Shown here piece after piece: positions 43,365 to 52,504 of a stretch of DNA of 64,000 nucleotides. Numbering within the stretch: position 1 is the first letter of the stretch; every line of letters begins with the position of its first letter. A model generated the notes under the pieces. That model searched no databases. It saw only the letters and a list, made by a program, of their open reading frames with translations, and was not told the DNA's origin. The DNA is from Desulfoluna sp. GTDB lineage: Bacteria; Desulfobacterota; Desulfobacteria; Desulfobacterales; Desulfolunaceae. The translations under genes and the position numbers were made by a program. The stretch is taken from NCBI RefSeq assembly GCF_030145185.1, contig NZ_JAQYWB010000013.1, positions 1-64,000 of the forward strand, read 5' to 3'.

Positions 43365-43442
43365 TGGCGTCCCCAAGGGGATTTGAACCCCTGTCGCCGG
43401 CGTGAAAGGCCGGTGTCCTGGACCAGGCTAGACGATGGGGAC
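43365..43442 (-). tRNA. tRNA-Glu (anticodon TTC)
   Basis: The - strand reads GTCCCCATCGTCTAG at the 5' end and GGGGACGCCA at the 3' end. The acceptor stem pairs fully, the anticodon loop is CTTTCAC (anticodon TTC) between CCGGC/GCCGG arms, and the T arm contains GGTTCAAAT. CCA is encoded. At 78 bases it has a slightly enlarged D loop. Confidence 0.97.
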
Positions 43443-43466
43443 GCAATCTTTTCTTTTTCAGGTTTA

Positions 43467-43543
43467 TGGCGGGAGTGACGAGACTCGAACTCGCGACCTC
43501 CAGCGTGACAGGCTGGCGTTCTAACCAACTGAACTACACCCCC
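43467..43543 (-). tRNA. tRNA-Asp (anticodon GTC)
   Basis: The - strand begins GGGGGTGTAGTTCAG and ends CACTCCCGCCA. Acceptor arms GGGGGTG and CACTCCC pair with one G-T. The anticodon loop is CTGTCAC (GTC), and the T arm contains GAGTTCGAGTC. CCA is encoded. The length is 77 bases. Confidence 0.97.
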
Positions 43544-43565
43544 TTAAACCTAAAAATTTGTCAGG

Positions 43566-43641
43566 TGGTGCCCAGGGGCGGAATCGAACCACCGACACGG
43601 GGATTTTCAGTCCCCTGCTCTACCGACTGAGCTACCTGGGC
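43566..43641 (-). tRNA. tRNA-Phe (anticodon GAA)
   Basis: The - strand begins GCCCAGGTAGCTCAG and ends CCTGGGCACCA. The anticodon loop is CTGAAAA (GAA) within a GGGGA/TCCCC stem, and the T loop is GGTTCGATT. CCA is encoded. It is the first tRNA of the cluster on the - strand, 22 bases before tRNA-Asp. Confidence 0.97.
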
Positions 43642-43658
43642 TCACCAAACGAGAACAG

Positions 43659-43687
43659 TTTTTAAAGAAATTTTCCGTTGGTGTCAA
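43659..43687 (-). promoter_or_regulatory. promoter of the tRNA-Phe/Asp/Glu cluster
   Basis: On the - strand a perfect TTGACA (43687-43682) is followed after 17 bases by TAAAAA (43664-43659). Transcription would start about ten bases later, close before tRNA-Phe. The spacing and -35 support it; the -10 is weak. Confidence 0.6.
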
Positions 43688-43976
43688 CCAAAAATTGCAT
43701 AAGCTGAAAAGAGATTTTCAAATGGGGACAGATTGGCTTGGTGGCTTATCATTAGAAGCAAACAAAATACGCAAACAAAAATCACGGGTAACCTCGAATG
43801 AATTCGGGCCGTCCGTGCCCCTGCGCCGGGAAGCAGGGCACGCACACGCCCCTCCCCCCCCCCTATTCACCGCGTAGCCGACTTTTCCAGGCATCGCTAA
43901 GCACAAAGACGGATCACTTGTCGCACCGGAACCCATCGACCTCATTGAGCCGTCAGAGTGCATGAGGCAGACGGCT

Positions 43977-44035
43977 CACGCCGGAGGCTTTTGCGTAGGC
44001 GGACTTGTCACGCCGGAGGCTTTTGCGTAGGCGGA
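43977..44035. repeat. 27-bp direct repeat, two copies
   Basis: The 27-base sequence beginning CACGCCGGAGGC and ending TTTTGCGTAGGCGGA occurs at 43977-44003 and again, identically, at 44009-44035, with five bases between. No gene is visible in 43688-44080. The unit itself is partly self-complementary (GCC..GGC). Confidence 0.85.
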
Positions 44036-44080
44036 ATCACAGCGGCATTATGATGAATATATCTGCACTCATTTTTGCCT

Positions 44081-44330
44081 TAGCCCGGATATTTCACGAG
44101 TCGAGTGCACCCATATTCAAGGCATCAGAGCTGCAGATGTAGTGGTTTACCTCAAAGCTCTGATAACGCTGAAGATGGGTGCACTCGGCTCGCCCGAAGG
44201 GTGAGAAAATCAAACAGAATACCGTGGATTACATTTTGCATTTTTAGAACAGCTGAAAATATTACTGCAAAGAACTGTCATTACGAATGATTCATTAGTC
44301 CTGATTGTTTCTCATGAAATATCCGGGTTA
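44081..44330 (-). mobile_element. MITE-like element, full copy 2 (inverted)
   Basis: This 250-bp copy is in the opposite orientation to those at 29117 and 53354. It ends in TAGCCCGGATATTTCACGAG and CTCATGAAATATCCGGG with TA, and it carries the common interior (GGCTCGCCCGAAGGGTGAG, GTGGATTACATTTTGCAT). It has no coding frame. Confidence 0.88.
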
Positions 44331-44621
44331 GCATTTACCTCTAAGTCTAAATGTTACCTCAAGAGGAATACACAGGCATTCATATCCAAGGTTATATAAG
44401 TGCCTTAAATAAATAGCTTGATATTTACCTAAATATAAACGCTATTGTTCCGATATATAAATCACTGTTTTTATATTTATTAAGTAAAAAAATTTATTGT
44501 GTATGTGAACGGCGTTACCGAGGAGAAATCCAATTCACAAGCCCGATAAAATTACCCGATGGACAATCGTCAAAGCCACCGCAAAAGCGAGGGAAACTCT
44601 AAGAAAATAAGGAGGGACATA

Positions 44622-46343
44622 TTGAAAAAACTATCCATTAAAAAAAGGATCTTTGTGATCATTGGAATGGTCTTTCTTTTCTTTATCGGCATGCTGCTCG
44701 CATCCTTCAAGATCGGCAACCTGGCGAGAGACGCTGGCATTCAAGAAGCTGAGAAAGTGATGTTTCAAGGACAGCAGAACAAGCTTAAGGTCGCGGCACA
44801 TTCTGTGGGGATTCTTCTCGGAAAAGCCCTTGAGGGCAAAGAGGCTGCCGATGAGATTCAAGCCACCGTTGAAGAGCTGATCACCCCCATACGATATGAA
44901 GAGGACAACTCGGGTTATTTCTTTGTCTATAACAAATACCGGGTCGTATGCAACGCCGCCAATCTCTCCCTGGCCGGCCAGAACAGAGAAGAGACAAAGG
45001 ACGTCAACGGGGTGTATTATATCAAAGCGCTCCAGAAAGCGGCCAGTACCGGAGGTGGCTTTGTCCAATACAGCTTCAAGAAACCCGGAAAAGGGACGCA
45101 GCCAAAGCTGGCCTATGCCGAGATGATCCCCGGCACCTCTCTCTGGGTGACAACCGCGGCCTACATCGACAATATCGAAGCTCAAAAAGCCACCATTGCA
45201 AAGGTCATCTCAACCGAAGTGTCCCAGGGGATAACCCTCATCGCCGGGATAGCGGGCGGATTCTTTTTTTTAATTATTCTTCCCGTCACGCTTCTCATGG
45301 CCTTTGCCATTACTCAATCTTTATCCCACGCCATCCATGGGCTAAAAAACATAGCCGAAGGTGAAGGGGATCTGACCACCCGCCTTTTAATTACCAGCGA
45401 GGATGAAACCGGAGAGCTGGCCCGCTGGATCAACGCCTTCATCGAACACCTGCAGTCCATTGTCCGCGACGTGGCCGAAAACGCTGTCGGCCTCAACACC
45501 GCATCCACAGATCTCACTGCGGTGGCGGCTCAACTCTCGCAAGGGGCGGAACAGGCCTCAGTCAAAACGGACAACGCGAGCGCCGCGACAGAAGCCATGA
45601 ACGCCAGGATGACCTCGGTGGCCGCCGCAAGCGAGCAAGCGACCGCCAACGTAGGCATGGTGGCGGCCGCCTCTGAAGAGATGAGCATGACGGTCCAGGA
45701 AATTGCTGCCAACTCTGAAAAAGCCAGCGGCATCACCCAAAATGCGGTAAACAAAGTGCAGACCGCCAGGGAAAAAGTGGATCTCCTCGGAGGAGCCGCC
45801 ATCGAGATCAGCAAAGTCACGGAAGTGATCACCGAGATCTCCGAGCAGACCAACCTCCTGGCCCTGAATGCAACCATTGAGGCGGCACGGGCAGGCGATG
45901 CAGGCAAAGGATTCGGTGTCGTCGCCAATGAGATCAAAGCCCTGGCCACCCAAACATCCGATGCCACCCAGGCGATCAAGCGTCAGGTGGAAGGCATTCA
46001 AGGCTCCACCCGAGAGACCGTTACAGAAATCCGCGCCATCTCTGAAGTGATTATCGAAGTCAATGATATCGTCACCGCCATTGCCGCTTCGGTGGAAGAG
46101 CAGGCAGTCACCACGCAGGAGATCTCGGAAAACGTTGCCCAGGCAGCCCGGGGACTCGAAGAGGTGAACACCAACGTGGCGGAGACAGCCCGCGCCTCCG
46201 ATGAGATCGCCCGGGAAATCGAGATGGTGCATGACGGCAGCGTTTGCATCGCATCCGGCAGCACCCAGGTAAACCACCACGCACAAGAGCTGGCCCACCT
46301 ATCTGAAGCCCTGAATTCAAAGGTCTCGCGATTTAAAGTGTAG
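44622..46343 (+). CDS. methyl-accepting chemotaxis protein with sCache_2 sensor
   Basis: A transmembrane chemoreceptor that would signal to CheA/CheW. After a membrane helix ([17 protein letters not shown]) comes a single-Cache periplasmic domain ([53 protein letters not shown]). A second helix (about residues 200-225), a HAMP domain and a long coiled-coil signalling domain follow, with the hairpin tip [20 protein letters not shown] and [16 protein letters not shown] favour the TTG at 44622 (573 residues), because a perfect GGAGGG lies six bases upstream. The in-frame ATG at 44559 has no ribosome site. No che genes are adjacent, so the partner system is elsewhere. Confidence 0.87.
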   Translation: MKKLSIKKRIFVIIGMVFLFFIGMLLASFKIGNLARDAGIQEAEKVMFQGQQNKLKVAAHSVGILLGKALEGKEAADEIQATVEELITPIRYEEDNSGYFFVYNKYRVVCNAANLSLAGQNREETKDVNGVYYIKALQKAASTGGGFVQYSFKKPGKGTQPKLAYAEMIPGTSLWVTTAAYIDNIEAQKATIAKVISTEVSQGITLIAGIAGGFFFLIILPVTLLMAFAITQSLSHAIHGLKNIAEGEGDLTTRLLITSEDETGELARWINAFIEHLQSIVRDVAENAVGLNTASTDLTAVAAQLSQGAEQASVKTDNASAATEAMNARMTSVAAASEQATANVGMVAAASEEMSMTVQEIAANSEKASGITQNAVNKVQTAREKVDLLGGAAIEISKVTEVITEISEQTNLLALNATIEAARAGDAGKGFGVVANEIKALATQTSDATQAIKRQVEGIQGSTRETVTEIRAISEVIIEVNDIVTAIAASVEEQAVTTQEISENVAQAARGLEEVNTNVAETARASDEIAREIEMVHDGSVCIASGSTQVNHHAQELAHLSEALNSKVSRFKV

Positions 46344-46413
46344 AGACAAGACAGACGAATTGCCTTCGGCCAGGGGCGAAAGCCCAAGACCGAAGCGCTT
46401 CCCAGAAAAGTGT

Positions 46414-46461
46414 CTGCCGCTGTGATGCCTCCGTTGGTTTCGGGGTAAATCACAGCGGCAG
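46414..46461. terminator. 13-bp inverted repeat between convergent genes
   Basis: CTGCCGCTGTGAT (46414-46426) and ATCACAGCGGCAG (46449-46461) form a perfect stem around a 22-base loop. It lies between the ends of the chemoreceptor and the CoA-transferase B gene. No T tract follows on either side, so termination is possible but not proven. Confidence 0.45.
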
Positions 46462-46503
46462 GGTCTGACAACGCGGGTATTTATAGCCTGCGGGAGGCCT
46501 GGG

Positions 46504-47292
46504 TCAACACCCGGGCAGTGAGGTAAAGACACCCCTCGGGTCCACCTCTTCTCTTAAGATCTGAATGATATCCGGCGTCGGCAGCGGTGTGACCGGGATC
46601 TCTCCTTCGGGTTTTTGGAGTTCAAAGCCGGTGGCCATCTGCGCAAGCTCCGGCGAGACGCCGGGATGCAGCGTCTTTATTCTCATCTTCTTGCTTTCAG
46701 GCTCAAAGTCATAGGTACCGGCCGAGGTGATGACCGATAGCGGCCCGCCCCCCACCAGACCGGCGTCCTTGCGGGCGTCTCCCCCCGTTAAAAATCCGGG
46801 CGAGGTGATGAAATCGACCTTCTCAACAAACTTTTGCGGACTCTGCAAGCCGACCAGCACCAGATGTTTGGCCAGTGAGGAGAGGTCATTGTTACCCCCT
46901 GAGCCGGTCAGTCGGTTCTTATAGTTATGAAAATCCCCGCCAATCATATGCGTATTGACATTTCCGTACTGATCGATCTGCGCGAAGCCTAAAAAGGCCT
47001 TATCCACATACCCGTTGTACATCTGACCGAACGAATAGGCCATTTCGAGAATCAACGGCGATTTTCGCCATGTCGCAGGCCCACCCACCGACCAGGGCAT
47101 GTCCCCCTGGATCGGATTCTGCGCGCCGGACTCGTACACCATGGTGACATTGGGGGCGTGTGTTTTTTTTGCCAGGATCCCTGCAACCATGGGAAGGCCG
47201 GTTCCGATATAAATAACTTCTCCGTCGACAATCTGAAGAGAAAGGACATAGGCTATCATTTCCAGGGGATTGGCTGGTTTTATATCCGTCAT
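46504..47292 (-). CDS. CoA-transferase family protein, subunit B (glutaconate CoA-transferase B-like)
   Basis: The 262-residue protein matches the beta subunit of family I CoA-transferases. The motif MVYESGAQNP holds the expected active-site Glu, followed by GDMPWSVGGPATW, FLGFAQIDQYGNVNTHMIGG and TSPGFLTGGDARKDAGL. Together with the gene just upstream it should exchange CoA between acids, as glutaconate CoA-transferase or a relative does. The ATG at 47292 has AGGAGG (47298-47303) overlapping the stop of subunit A, so translation is probably coupled. The substrate cannot be fixed from sequence. Confidence 0.83.
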   Translation of the reverse strand: MTDIKPANPLEMIAYVLSLQIVDGEVIYIGTGLPMVAGILAKKTHAPNVTMVYESGAQNPIQGDMPWSVGGPATWRKSPLILEMAYSFGQMYNGYVDKAFLGFAQIDQYGNVNTHMIGGDFHNYKNRLTGSGGNNDLSSLAKHLVLVGLQSPQKFVEKVDFITSPGFLTGGDARKDAGLVGGGPLSVITSAGTYDFEPESKKMRIKTLHPGVSPELAQMATGFELQKPEGEIPVTPLPTPDIIQILREEVDPRGVFTSLPGC

Positions 47293-47301
47293 GATTTCCT
47301 C

Positions 47302-48435
47302 CTAATAGATGGGCTTGAATTGATCGGTCACGTCTTCAGGATTCGGATCCTCCCGTGTCCATTCCGTGTAGTTGAAGTCTACGCCCTCATCTTCATTGTC
47401 ATACTCCTCGGCCCGGGTTAACCGCTTCGCGTTTACCATCCATTTTGATCCACCCAGAAGTTTGTCAATGATATCGTACTGATCTTTGCATCCGAGGATA
47501 AACGTTTCATAGAAGTCGTCAATCATGTCTTCATTATAGGCCCAATGCCTCAAAATTTTTTCCCACATACGCCTTGGCCAGTAGTAGAGCCCCGGCATAT
47601 GCCCCAGCAACGCGCCATACGGGAGTTCAACCACCGCATCCACGTAAACGAAAGGAATGACAACCCCTTTATTGTCGTTTCTCAAGGCGTCCGGGGGAAC
47701 GATTTCTTCCGCCGTGATGATCACTTTCCGTGCGGCGGATGCGATGGCGACATCATTGATAACGGGGCCGTAGATTTTGGCGTTCCCGAACTTGTCCGCC
47801 TGATGCACGTGAATCACCGTCACATCGGGATACAGCGCTGGAATAAACACGCACGGGTCTTTTTCGGTCTTGACAGGGTTGTCCACCGACCTCACAAAAG
47901 GATTGTATTTGATGATATCCGAGCCGAGAAGCTGTTTGGAATACATTCCGGGAACGCCCAGCTGGGCCGCCTTGAAGCCCTGGGCCATGGACCCGTGACT
48001 CCATTCTGACAAAATTTTTGTCTTGCCCGCCTTCACGCATCGTGACATCTGGCGGTCGGTTCCCCGCATCTCAGCACCGCAGTAGGACCAGTGTGAATGT
48101 GTAACGGTACCAAACGGGATCATGTAACTCTGGTTGGTCGCGGGAGATCCGATATTCTGCAGTCCCTTGATTCCTTGACGGATGATCTCAAAGTAGGCCA
48201 CAATCGGGGTTCGTACATAGGCAAAACCCGTGTCGGTCAAGATGTCCCCATCTTTTACATATTCGCCAATCGCCTCCTTAAGAGAAAGCCTCTTGTCGAT
48301 GGCCGCATGGCTCTTGTTCGCATGCGCTTCTCTGGCAGACTCGTAATCGAGCAGCCGGTCCAAAAGGTGGGTTTCTTCTTCGGCAATACGAAGATTCTCA
48401 AGCACATCTTTATCGTAACTGAATTTTCCCATCAC
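47302..48435 (-). CDS. CoA-transferase family protein, subunit A (glutaconate CoA-transferase A-like)
   Basis: The 377-residue protein is the alpha partner of the CoA-transferase. Features of the family are LSLKEAIGEYVKDGDILTDT at the start of the fold, LGVPGMYSKQLLGSD, PALYPDVTVIHVHQADKFGN and IITAEEIVPPDALR. An extra N-terminal helical segment (residues 1-50) and an acidic tail (DNEDEGVDFNYTEWTRED) are present. The frame starts at GTG 48435, but ATG 48432 with GGAGAG upstream is likely. It is first in a two-gene operon. A perfect inverted repeat about 100 bases upstream (48533-48562) may regulate it. Confidence 0.82.
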   Translation of the reverse strand: MMGKFSYDKDVLENLRIAEEETHLLDRLLDYESAREAHANKSHAAIDKRLSLKEAIGEYVKDGDILTDTGFAYVRTPIVAYFEIIRQGIKGLQNIGSPATNQSYMIPFGTVTHSHWSYCGAEMRGTDRQMSRCVKAGKTKILSEWSHGSMAQGFKAAQLGVPGMYSKQLLGSDIIKYNPFVRSVDNPVKTEKDPCVFIPALYPDVTVIHVHQADKFGNAKIYGPVINDVAIASAARKVIITAEEIVPPDALRNDNKGVVIPFVYVDAVVELPYGALLGHMPGLYYWPRRMWEKILRHWAYNEDMIDDFYETFILGCKDQYDIIDKLLGGSKWMVNAKRLTRAEEYDNEDEGVDFNYTEWTREDPNPEDVTDQFKPIY

Positions 48436-48532
48436 TCTCTCCCTTCATGGTCTATGACAAGGATTGGATCATTTCCGAGCGAATATCAAACAGCTGTCTA
48501 TACAGCGTTCATTATAGAAAGAGTCATTCGAG

Positions 48533-48562
48533 GAAGTAAATAATATTTCGCATATTTACTTC
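48533..48562. promoter_or_regulatory. inverted repeat upstream of the CoA-transferase operon
   Basis: GAAGTAAATA (48533-48542) and TATTTACTTC (48553-48562) are perfect 10-base arms separated by ten bases. The arms are one helical turn plus spacing apart, as for a dimeric regulator. It lies about 100 bases before the subunit A start on the - strand. The rest of the gap to 49028 shows nothing else I can name. Confidence 0.5.
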
Positions 48563-49028
48563 ATAATCACGCCAAATAATGCTTATTTTTTGATACAAAG
48601 AGGAAATATCAGTCATATAGTACTTTTTTAAGGATAAAACCAAGGTATCTTCCCAGTTCAAATCATAGCAAAACAGGTATCCCTGGGTTCCGGTTCAAAA
48701 CAGGACGAGCCCCCACAAGAGGCGAAAAAACAAAAACACGACCCGCCCCATGCCATGCTTCGGAGCCTTCACTTCATTGAAAGACAATGTTCTCTATAAA
48801 GTCAAAATGCAGCCGATGTCAGACAAAAGATAAAAACCAAGAACAATGGCCACAAAGCAGACAGTGACACCCATGCACAGGAAGAGCTCTGCATCGAAGG
48901 GCACGGGTGTCCGTTTTATCTTTCTAAAGCAATGGAACTGAGAACAGGAATCACCGGGACCAAACGCCCCTTTAACGGGAACACAACTGTCGATTCTGGC
49001 AAGACGAAAAAAAGAAAAGGAGTCAACC

Positions 49029-50069
49029 ATGCATCAAAGCAGAGAAACCAACCGTTCCATCGTGCTCGCATCGCGCCCCCACGGCGCCCCCTCTTCCAAA
49101 AATTTTCGTATGGAGAACACGCCGGTGCCCAAGCCTGCGGAAGGTGAAGTACTGCTCCGCACCGAGTATCTCTCCCTTGACCCATATATGCGGGGCCGAA
49201 TGAGTGATGCGCCTTCCTATACAGACCCTGTGACGATTGACCACGTGATGGTGGGTTCAACTATTTCTCAAGTGGAAACTTCCCGACACCCTGATTACAC
49301 TGTAGGCGAGTGGGTCCTCGCCTACAGTGGCTGGCAGGATTATGCCCTGTCAGAGGGGTCCGACCTCACCCGATTAGGGAAAGCCCCCAAAAATCCCTCC
49401 TACGCCCTGGGGATCTTGGGCATGCCTGGCTTTACGGCCTATATGGGGTTATTGGACATTGGCCAGCCCAAAGAAGGCGAGACCCTGGTTGTCGCGGCGG
49501 CCACAGGCCCTGTGGGTGCCACCGTCGGGCAGATAGGGAAATTGAAAGGCTGTCGTATTGTCGGCATTGCGGGCGGTAACGAAAAATGCAGGCACGCAAC
49601 AGAGGTGCTTGGCTTTGATGCATGCCTGGATCACAAATCGTCAGATTTTGCCCGGCAACTGAGCCAGGCTTGCCCCGGGGGAATTGACATCTATTTCGAG
49701 AGCGTCGGGGGACACGTATTCGATGCGGTCTTGCCCCTGCTCAATACAAAGGCCAGAATTCCGGTGTGCGGGCTTATCTCCCAGTACAATGCGACACAGC
49801 TTCCTGACGGTCCGGATCGCCTGTCCCTTCTTATGGGCACCATTTTAATCAAAAGATTGACCGTCCGGGGGTTCATTATTTTTGACGATTATGGCCACCG
49901 CTACGGCGAATTTGCACAGGCGATGTCCCAATGGCTGAGCAGAGGGCAAATAACATACCGAGAGCATCTCATCAATGGATTAGAGAATGCACCGGATGCC
50001 TTTATCGGCATGCTGGAGGGGCAGAACTTCGGGAAATTGGTCATCCGGGTAAATGACACACACGAATGA
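49029..50069 (+). CDS. NADP-dependent oxidoreductase, CurA/MDR family
   Basis: A 346-residue zinc-free medium-chain reductase, similar to CurA and leukotriene B4 dehydrogenase-like enzymes that reduce enone double bonds with NADPH. The N-terminal part has LLRTEYLSLDPYMRGRM, which is diagnostic of the subfamily, and ALGILGMPGFTAYMGLLDIG. The Rossmann motif is VVAAATGPVGATVGQIGKLKG. ICGL-type NAD loop (IPVCGLISQYN) and the C-terminal NFGKLVIRV complete it. ATG 49029 has AAGGAG upstream. It is followed 25 bases later by a DJ-1/PfpI gene, so the two may handle reactive carbonyl compounds together; that is inference. Confidence 0.9.
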   Translation: MHQSRETNRSIVLASRPHGAPSSKNFRMENTPVPKPAEGEVLLRTEYLSLDPYMRGRMSDAPSYTDPVTIDHVMVGSTISQVETSRHPDYTVGEWVLAYSGWQDYALSEGSDLTRLGKAPKNPSYALGILGMPGFTAYMGLLDIGQPKEGETLVVAAATGPVGATVGQIGKLKGCRIVGIAGGNEKCRHATEVLGFDACLDHKSSDFARQLSQACPGGIDIYFESVGGHVFDAVLPLLNTKARIPVCGLISQYNATQLPDGPDRLSLLMGTILIKRLTVRGFIIFDDYGHRYGEFAQAMSQWLSRGQITYREHLINGLENAPDAFIGMLEGQNFGKLVIRVNDTHE

Positions 50070-50094
50070 AACGTTTTAAAAAAAGGAGCACCCG

Positions 50095-50778
50095 ATGAAA
50101 CTACTGATGGTACTGACATCCCACGACAAATTAGGGAACACGGGGCTGAAAACCGGTTTCTGGCTGGAAGAATTCGCCTCCCCCTATTACGTCTTTAAAG
50201 ACCAGAACATGGAGGTCACTCTGGCGTCGCCCAAAGGAGGACAGCCTCCATTGGACCCCAAAAGCGACGAGCCTGACTTTCAGACGGAGGCAACAGAGCG
50301 GTTTCAAACTGACGCAGAGGCCCAAAGACAACTCGCCCACACGCTCCGTTTAGACTCCCTGAACCCGTCCGATTTCGATGCCGTTTTCTATCCTGGAGGA
50401 CACGGCCCTCTCTGGGATCTTGCCGAAGACAAGACCTCCATTTCACTTCTGGAAACCTTTTTCCAGCATGGAAAACCCATGGGACTGGTTTGTCATGCAC
50501 CCGGAGTCCTGCGCCACACGAAACGTGAGGATGGTGAACCTCTGGTAAAAGGCAAAAGAGTCACCGGCTTCAGCAACTCTGAAGAAGAAGCGGTCGAACT
50601 AACAGAGGTCGTCCCTTTTTTACTTGAAGACATGCTCACATCGAGCCAGGGCCTTTATCACAAGGGCGCTGACTGGGAAAGCCATGTCGAAATTGATGGA
50701 AATCTGCTCACCGGCCAGAATCCTGCCTCCTCAAAAGCCGTTGCGCTTGACATGGTGAAGATGCTTCTCAAGAAGTAA
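50095..50778 (+). CDS. DJ-1/PfpI family protein (Hsp31-like, type 1 glutamine amidotransferase fold)
   Basis: The 227-residue protein has the DJ-1/PfpI fold. The nucleophile elbow is LVCHAPGVL with Cys133, the preceding strand is DAVFYPGGHGPLWDL, and the N-terminal acidic residue is in GFWLEEFASPYYVF. These match the Hsp31-like group, whose members act as glyoxalase III or deglycase-type detoxification enzymes. The strong AAGGAG before ATG 50095 and the short gap to the CurA-type reductase indicate one operon. The exact activity is not certain. Confidence 0.87.
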   Translation: MKLLMVLTSHDKLGNTGLKTGFWLEEFASPYYVFKDQNMEVTLASPKGGQPPLDPKSDEPDFQTEATERFQTDAEAQRQLAHTLRLDSLNPSDFDAVFYPGGHGPLWDLAEDKTSISLLETFFQHGKPMGLVCHAPGVLRHTKREDGEPLVKGKRVTGFSNSEEEAVELTEVVPFLLEDMLTSSQGLYHKGADWESHVEIDGNLLTGQNPASSKAVALDMVKMLLKK

Positions 50779-50814
50779 GGGTCTGGGCAAAAATAAAACA
50801 GACAAAAAAACGAT

Positions 50815-50920
50815 GCCTCCGGCGCAAGGTGACGCCACCTTGAAAGCGGGTTTGCGAATGCGCTTCGGAAGTCGTAACTCCAGGCTGAAATACGTCCGCA
50901 TTCGCGTGAAGTGTAAGGAA
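50815..50920 (-). repeat. dispersed hairpin element, copy E
   Basis: In inverse orientation it reads GCCTCCGGCGCAAGGTGACGCCACCTTGAAAGCGGG, broken here as GCCTCCGG, the palindrome AAGGTGACGCCACCTT, then GCGGGTTTGCGAATGCGC. The distal part (GCTGAAATACGTCCGCATTC) matches copy A. It lies 37 bases after the DJ-1 gene. Confidence 0.8.
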
Positions 50921-50995
50921 ACGCACCGTGCGTCGCAAGGGCATGAGCTGTAGATGGGCAGAATCCCACTCAGCCGTTGACTTTAACCGGAATAA

Positions 50996-51032
50996 CTCCG
51001 GCGGCAAGGTGATGCCACCTTCAAAGCGGGTT
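50996..51032 (-). repeat. dispersed hairpin element, short copy F
   Basis: CTCCGGCGGCAAGGTGATGCC followed by ACCTTCAAAGCGGGTT is the third hairpin alone. It is 75 bases from copy E, in the same orientation. Confidence 0.65.
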
Positions 51033-51088
51033 ATGCCGTTTTACAGTCCGAGACTTGCCTTCTTTTGTATCGCCAAGTGACCGGGGAT

Positions 51089-51121
51089 CCATGCTTGGAG
51101 TTCCATGCTTGGAGTTCCATG
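51089..51121. repeat. 14-bp tandem repeat CCATGCTTGGAGTT
   Basis: Two full copies and a third partial copy stand side by side. The unit contains the near-palindrome CCATGCTTGG. No gene is visible between 50779 and 51277. Confidence 0.75.
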
Positions 51122-51277
51122 TCCTCCTGTATCATAACCGACAGGGGGAACTCACAGTTTTTACGAGTTTACCCAAAACAATGAGAAAGACGGCTTCATT
51201 CCCCTGTCACGGCGTAACCGGCTTTTCAGGCGTAGCATGCGGCTGCGCCGTGAAACGACAAAACGACCCCGTCTCCG

Positions 51278-52486
51278 TTAAGCATCTGTCACGTTATTTG
51301 CCCCTGCTTTTAACCCGAAAATTGCCAATAATATCAGGACAACGACGAGCATCATGACCGGCACATCCCAGGATTGCGTTGAATCGTACATAAAGCCTAG
51401 CAGGAACGGACCGGCAGCTGCGAAAAAATAGCCAAAAGATTGTGACATCCCGGAAAGCTCGGTTGTCTTTTTCGCGTTCGGGGTACGTAAGGAGATAAAG
51501 GCAATCGCTAAACTGATACTGCCCCCCATGCCTATCCCCATCAACACTACAGACAATAAAATGATTGCTTGTGATTCAGTAAAATAAAGCAGAAGGATGC
51601 CCGAAAGATAGATTCCAATTTTAAGGGTGGTAAGCTTTCGTTGATCATCCCGCCTGCCGGCAAGAACGGGGATAATCAACGTCGCAGGAATGGCCATCAG
51701 CTGATAAATAAGGCACATCAATCCTGCAAACTCAACCCCCATTCCTTTGGCTGTAATCATGGAAGGCAACCAGGCTGAAAGAGAATAAAAAACCAGGGAT
51801 TGAGCACCCATAAACAGCGTCACCCACCATGCCAGGGGGCACTTCCAAATTGATTTTTCATTGATGCCGAAAAGTTCGGTGTTTTTTGTCGCTTCTTTGA
51901 AAGGTTGAACCGGTTTGTCTTTGGTTAAATAAAAAAACATGGCAGCTAACGTGATAACGGCCAGAGCACTCCATATGACTAACGTGCCTCTCCAGTCAAA
52001 ATCACATTGTAAGATGAGAGGGGCACTGACTCCGGCTCCAATCGCCGCAGAAAGGCACATGCTTGTGGCATAAATACTTGTTACAGGGCCAATTTTATGG
52101 TTAAATTTTTGTTTTATTAAACTTGGAATCAACACATTGCCTACGGCAATTCCAATACCTAAAATTCCCGTGCCTAAAAACAATCCGTACAAGCCGGTAT
52201 AGGAACGAATCACTTCGCCTGTCAATATAAAGGCAAGGCCTGCGATAAGGGTGCGTATAGATCCGAATTTAGAGCTTATTTTAGAAATAAAAAGAGAAAT
52301 AACACCAAACACAATCAATGGTAAGGTTGTCATAAATCCAGCCAGACTGCTATTCAATAAAAACTCGTTTTGAATAAAATGAATGATGGGCCCCACCGAG
52401 GTGAGGGGTGCTCGCAGGTTAAATGAAACCAACACAATGATGATAACTAACAGCAACTGATTACTCGTTTTCCTTTTGATACTCAA
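51278..52486 (-). CDS. MFS transporter, CynX/NimT type
   Basis: A 402-residue integral membrane protein with about 12 hydrophobic segments. The N-terminus (VSFNLRAPLTSVGPIIHFIQ) carries the family signature seen in cyanate/nitroimidazole-type (CynX/NimT) transporters. FGSIRTLIAG and the long GIGIAVGNVLIPSLIKQKFN loop also fit. The substrate is not known. Codons are clearly richer in A and T than in the neighbours. It lies 18 bases after a GntR-type regulator, so the two are one unit, probably substrate-controlled by that regulator. Acquired origin is possible. Confidence 0.83.
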   Translation of the reverse strand: MSIKRKTSNQLLLVIIIVLVSFNLRAPLTSVGPIIHFIQNEFLLNSSLAGFMTTLPLIVFGVISLFISKISSKFGSIRTLIAGLAFILTGEVIRSYTGLYGLFLGTGILGIGIAVGNVLIPSLIKQKFNHKIGPVTSIYATSMCLSAAIGAGVSAPLILQCDFDWRGTLVIWSALAVITLAAMFFYLTKDKPVQPFKEATKNTELFGINEKSIWKCPLAWWVTLFMGAQSLVFYSLSAWLPSMITAKGMGVEFAGLMCLIYQLMAIPATLIIPVLAGRRDDQRKLTTLKIGIYLSGILLLYFTESQAIILLSVVLMGIGMGGSISLAIAFISLRTPNAKKTTELSGMSQSFGYFFAAAGPFLLGFMYDSTQSWDVPVMMLVVVLILLAIFGLKAGANNVTDA

Positions 52487-52504
52487 AACCTCATACCTTC
52501 CCAG

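Noticed and set aside
43977-44035. Resemblance of the repeated sequence (- strand ACGCAAAAGCCTCCGG) to part of a c-di-GMP-I (GEMM) riboswitch
   Set aside because: Only a short piece matches. The other conserved segments (GGCAAAC side and the closing arm) are absent, and the unit is simply duplicated with no gene directly downstream.
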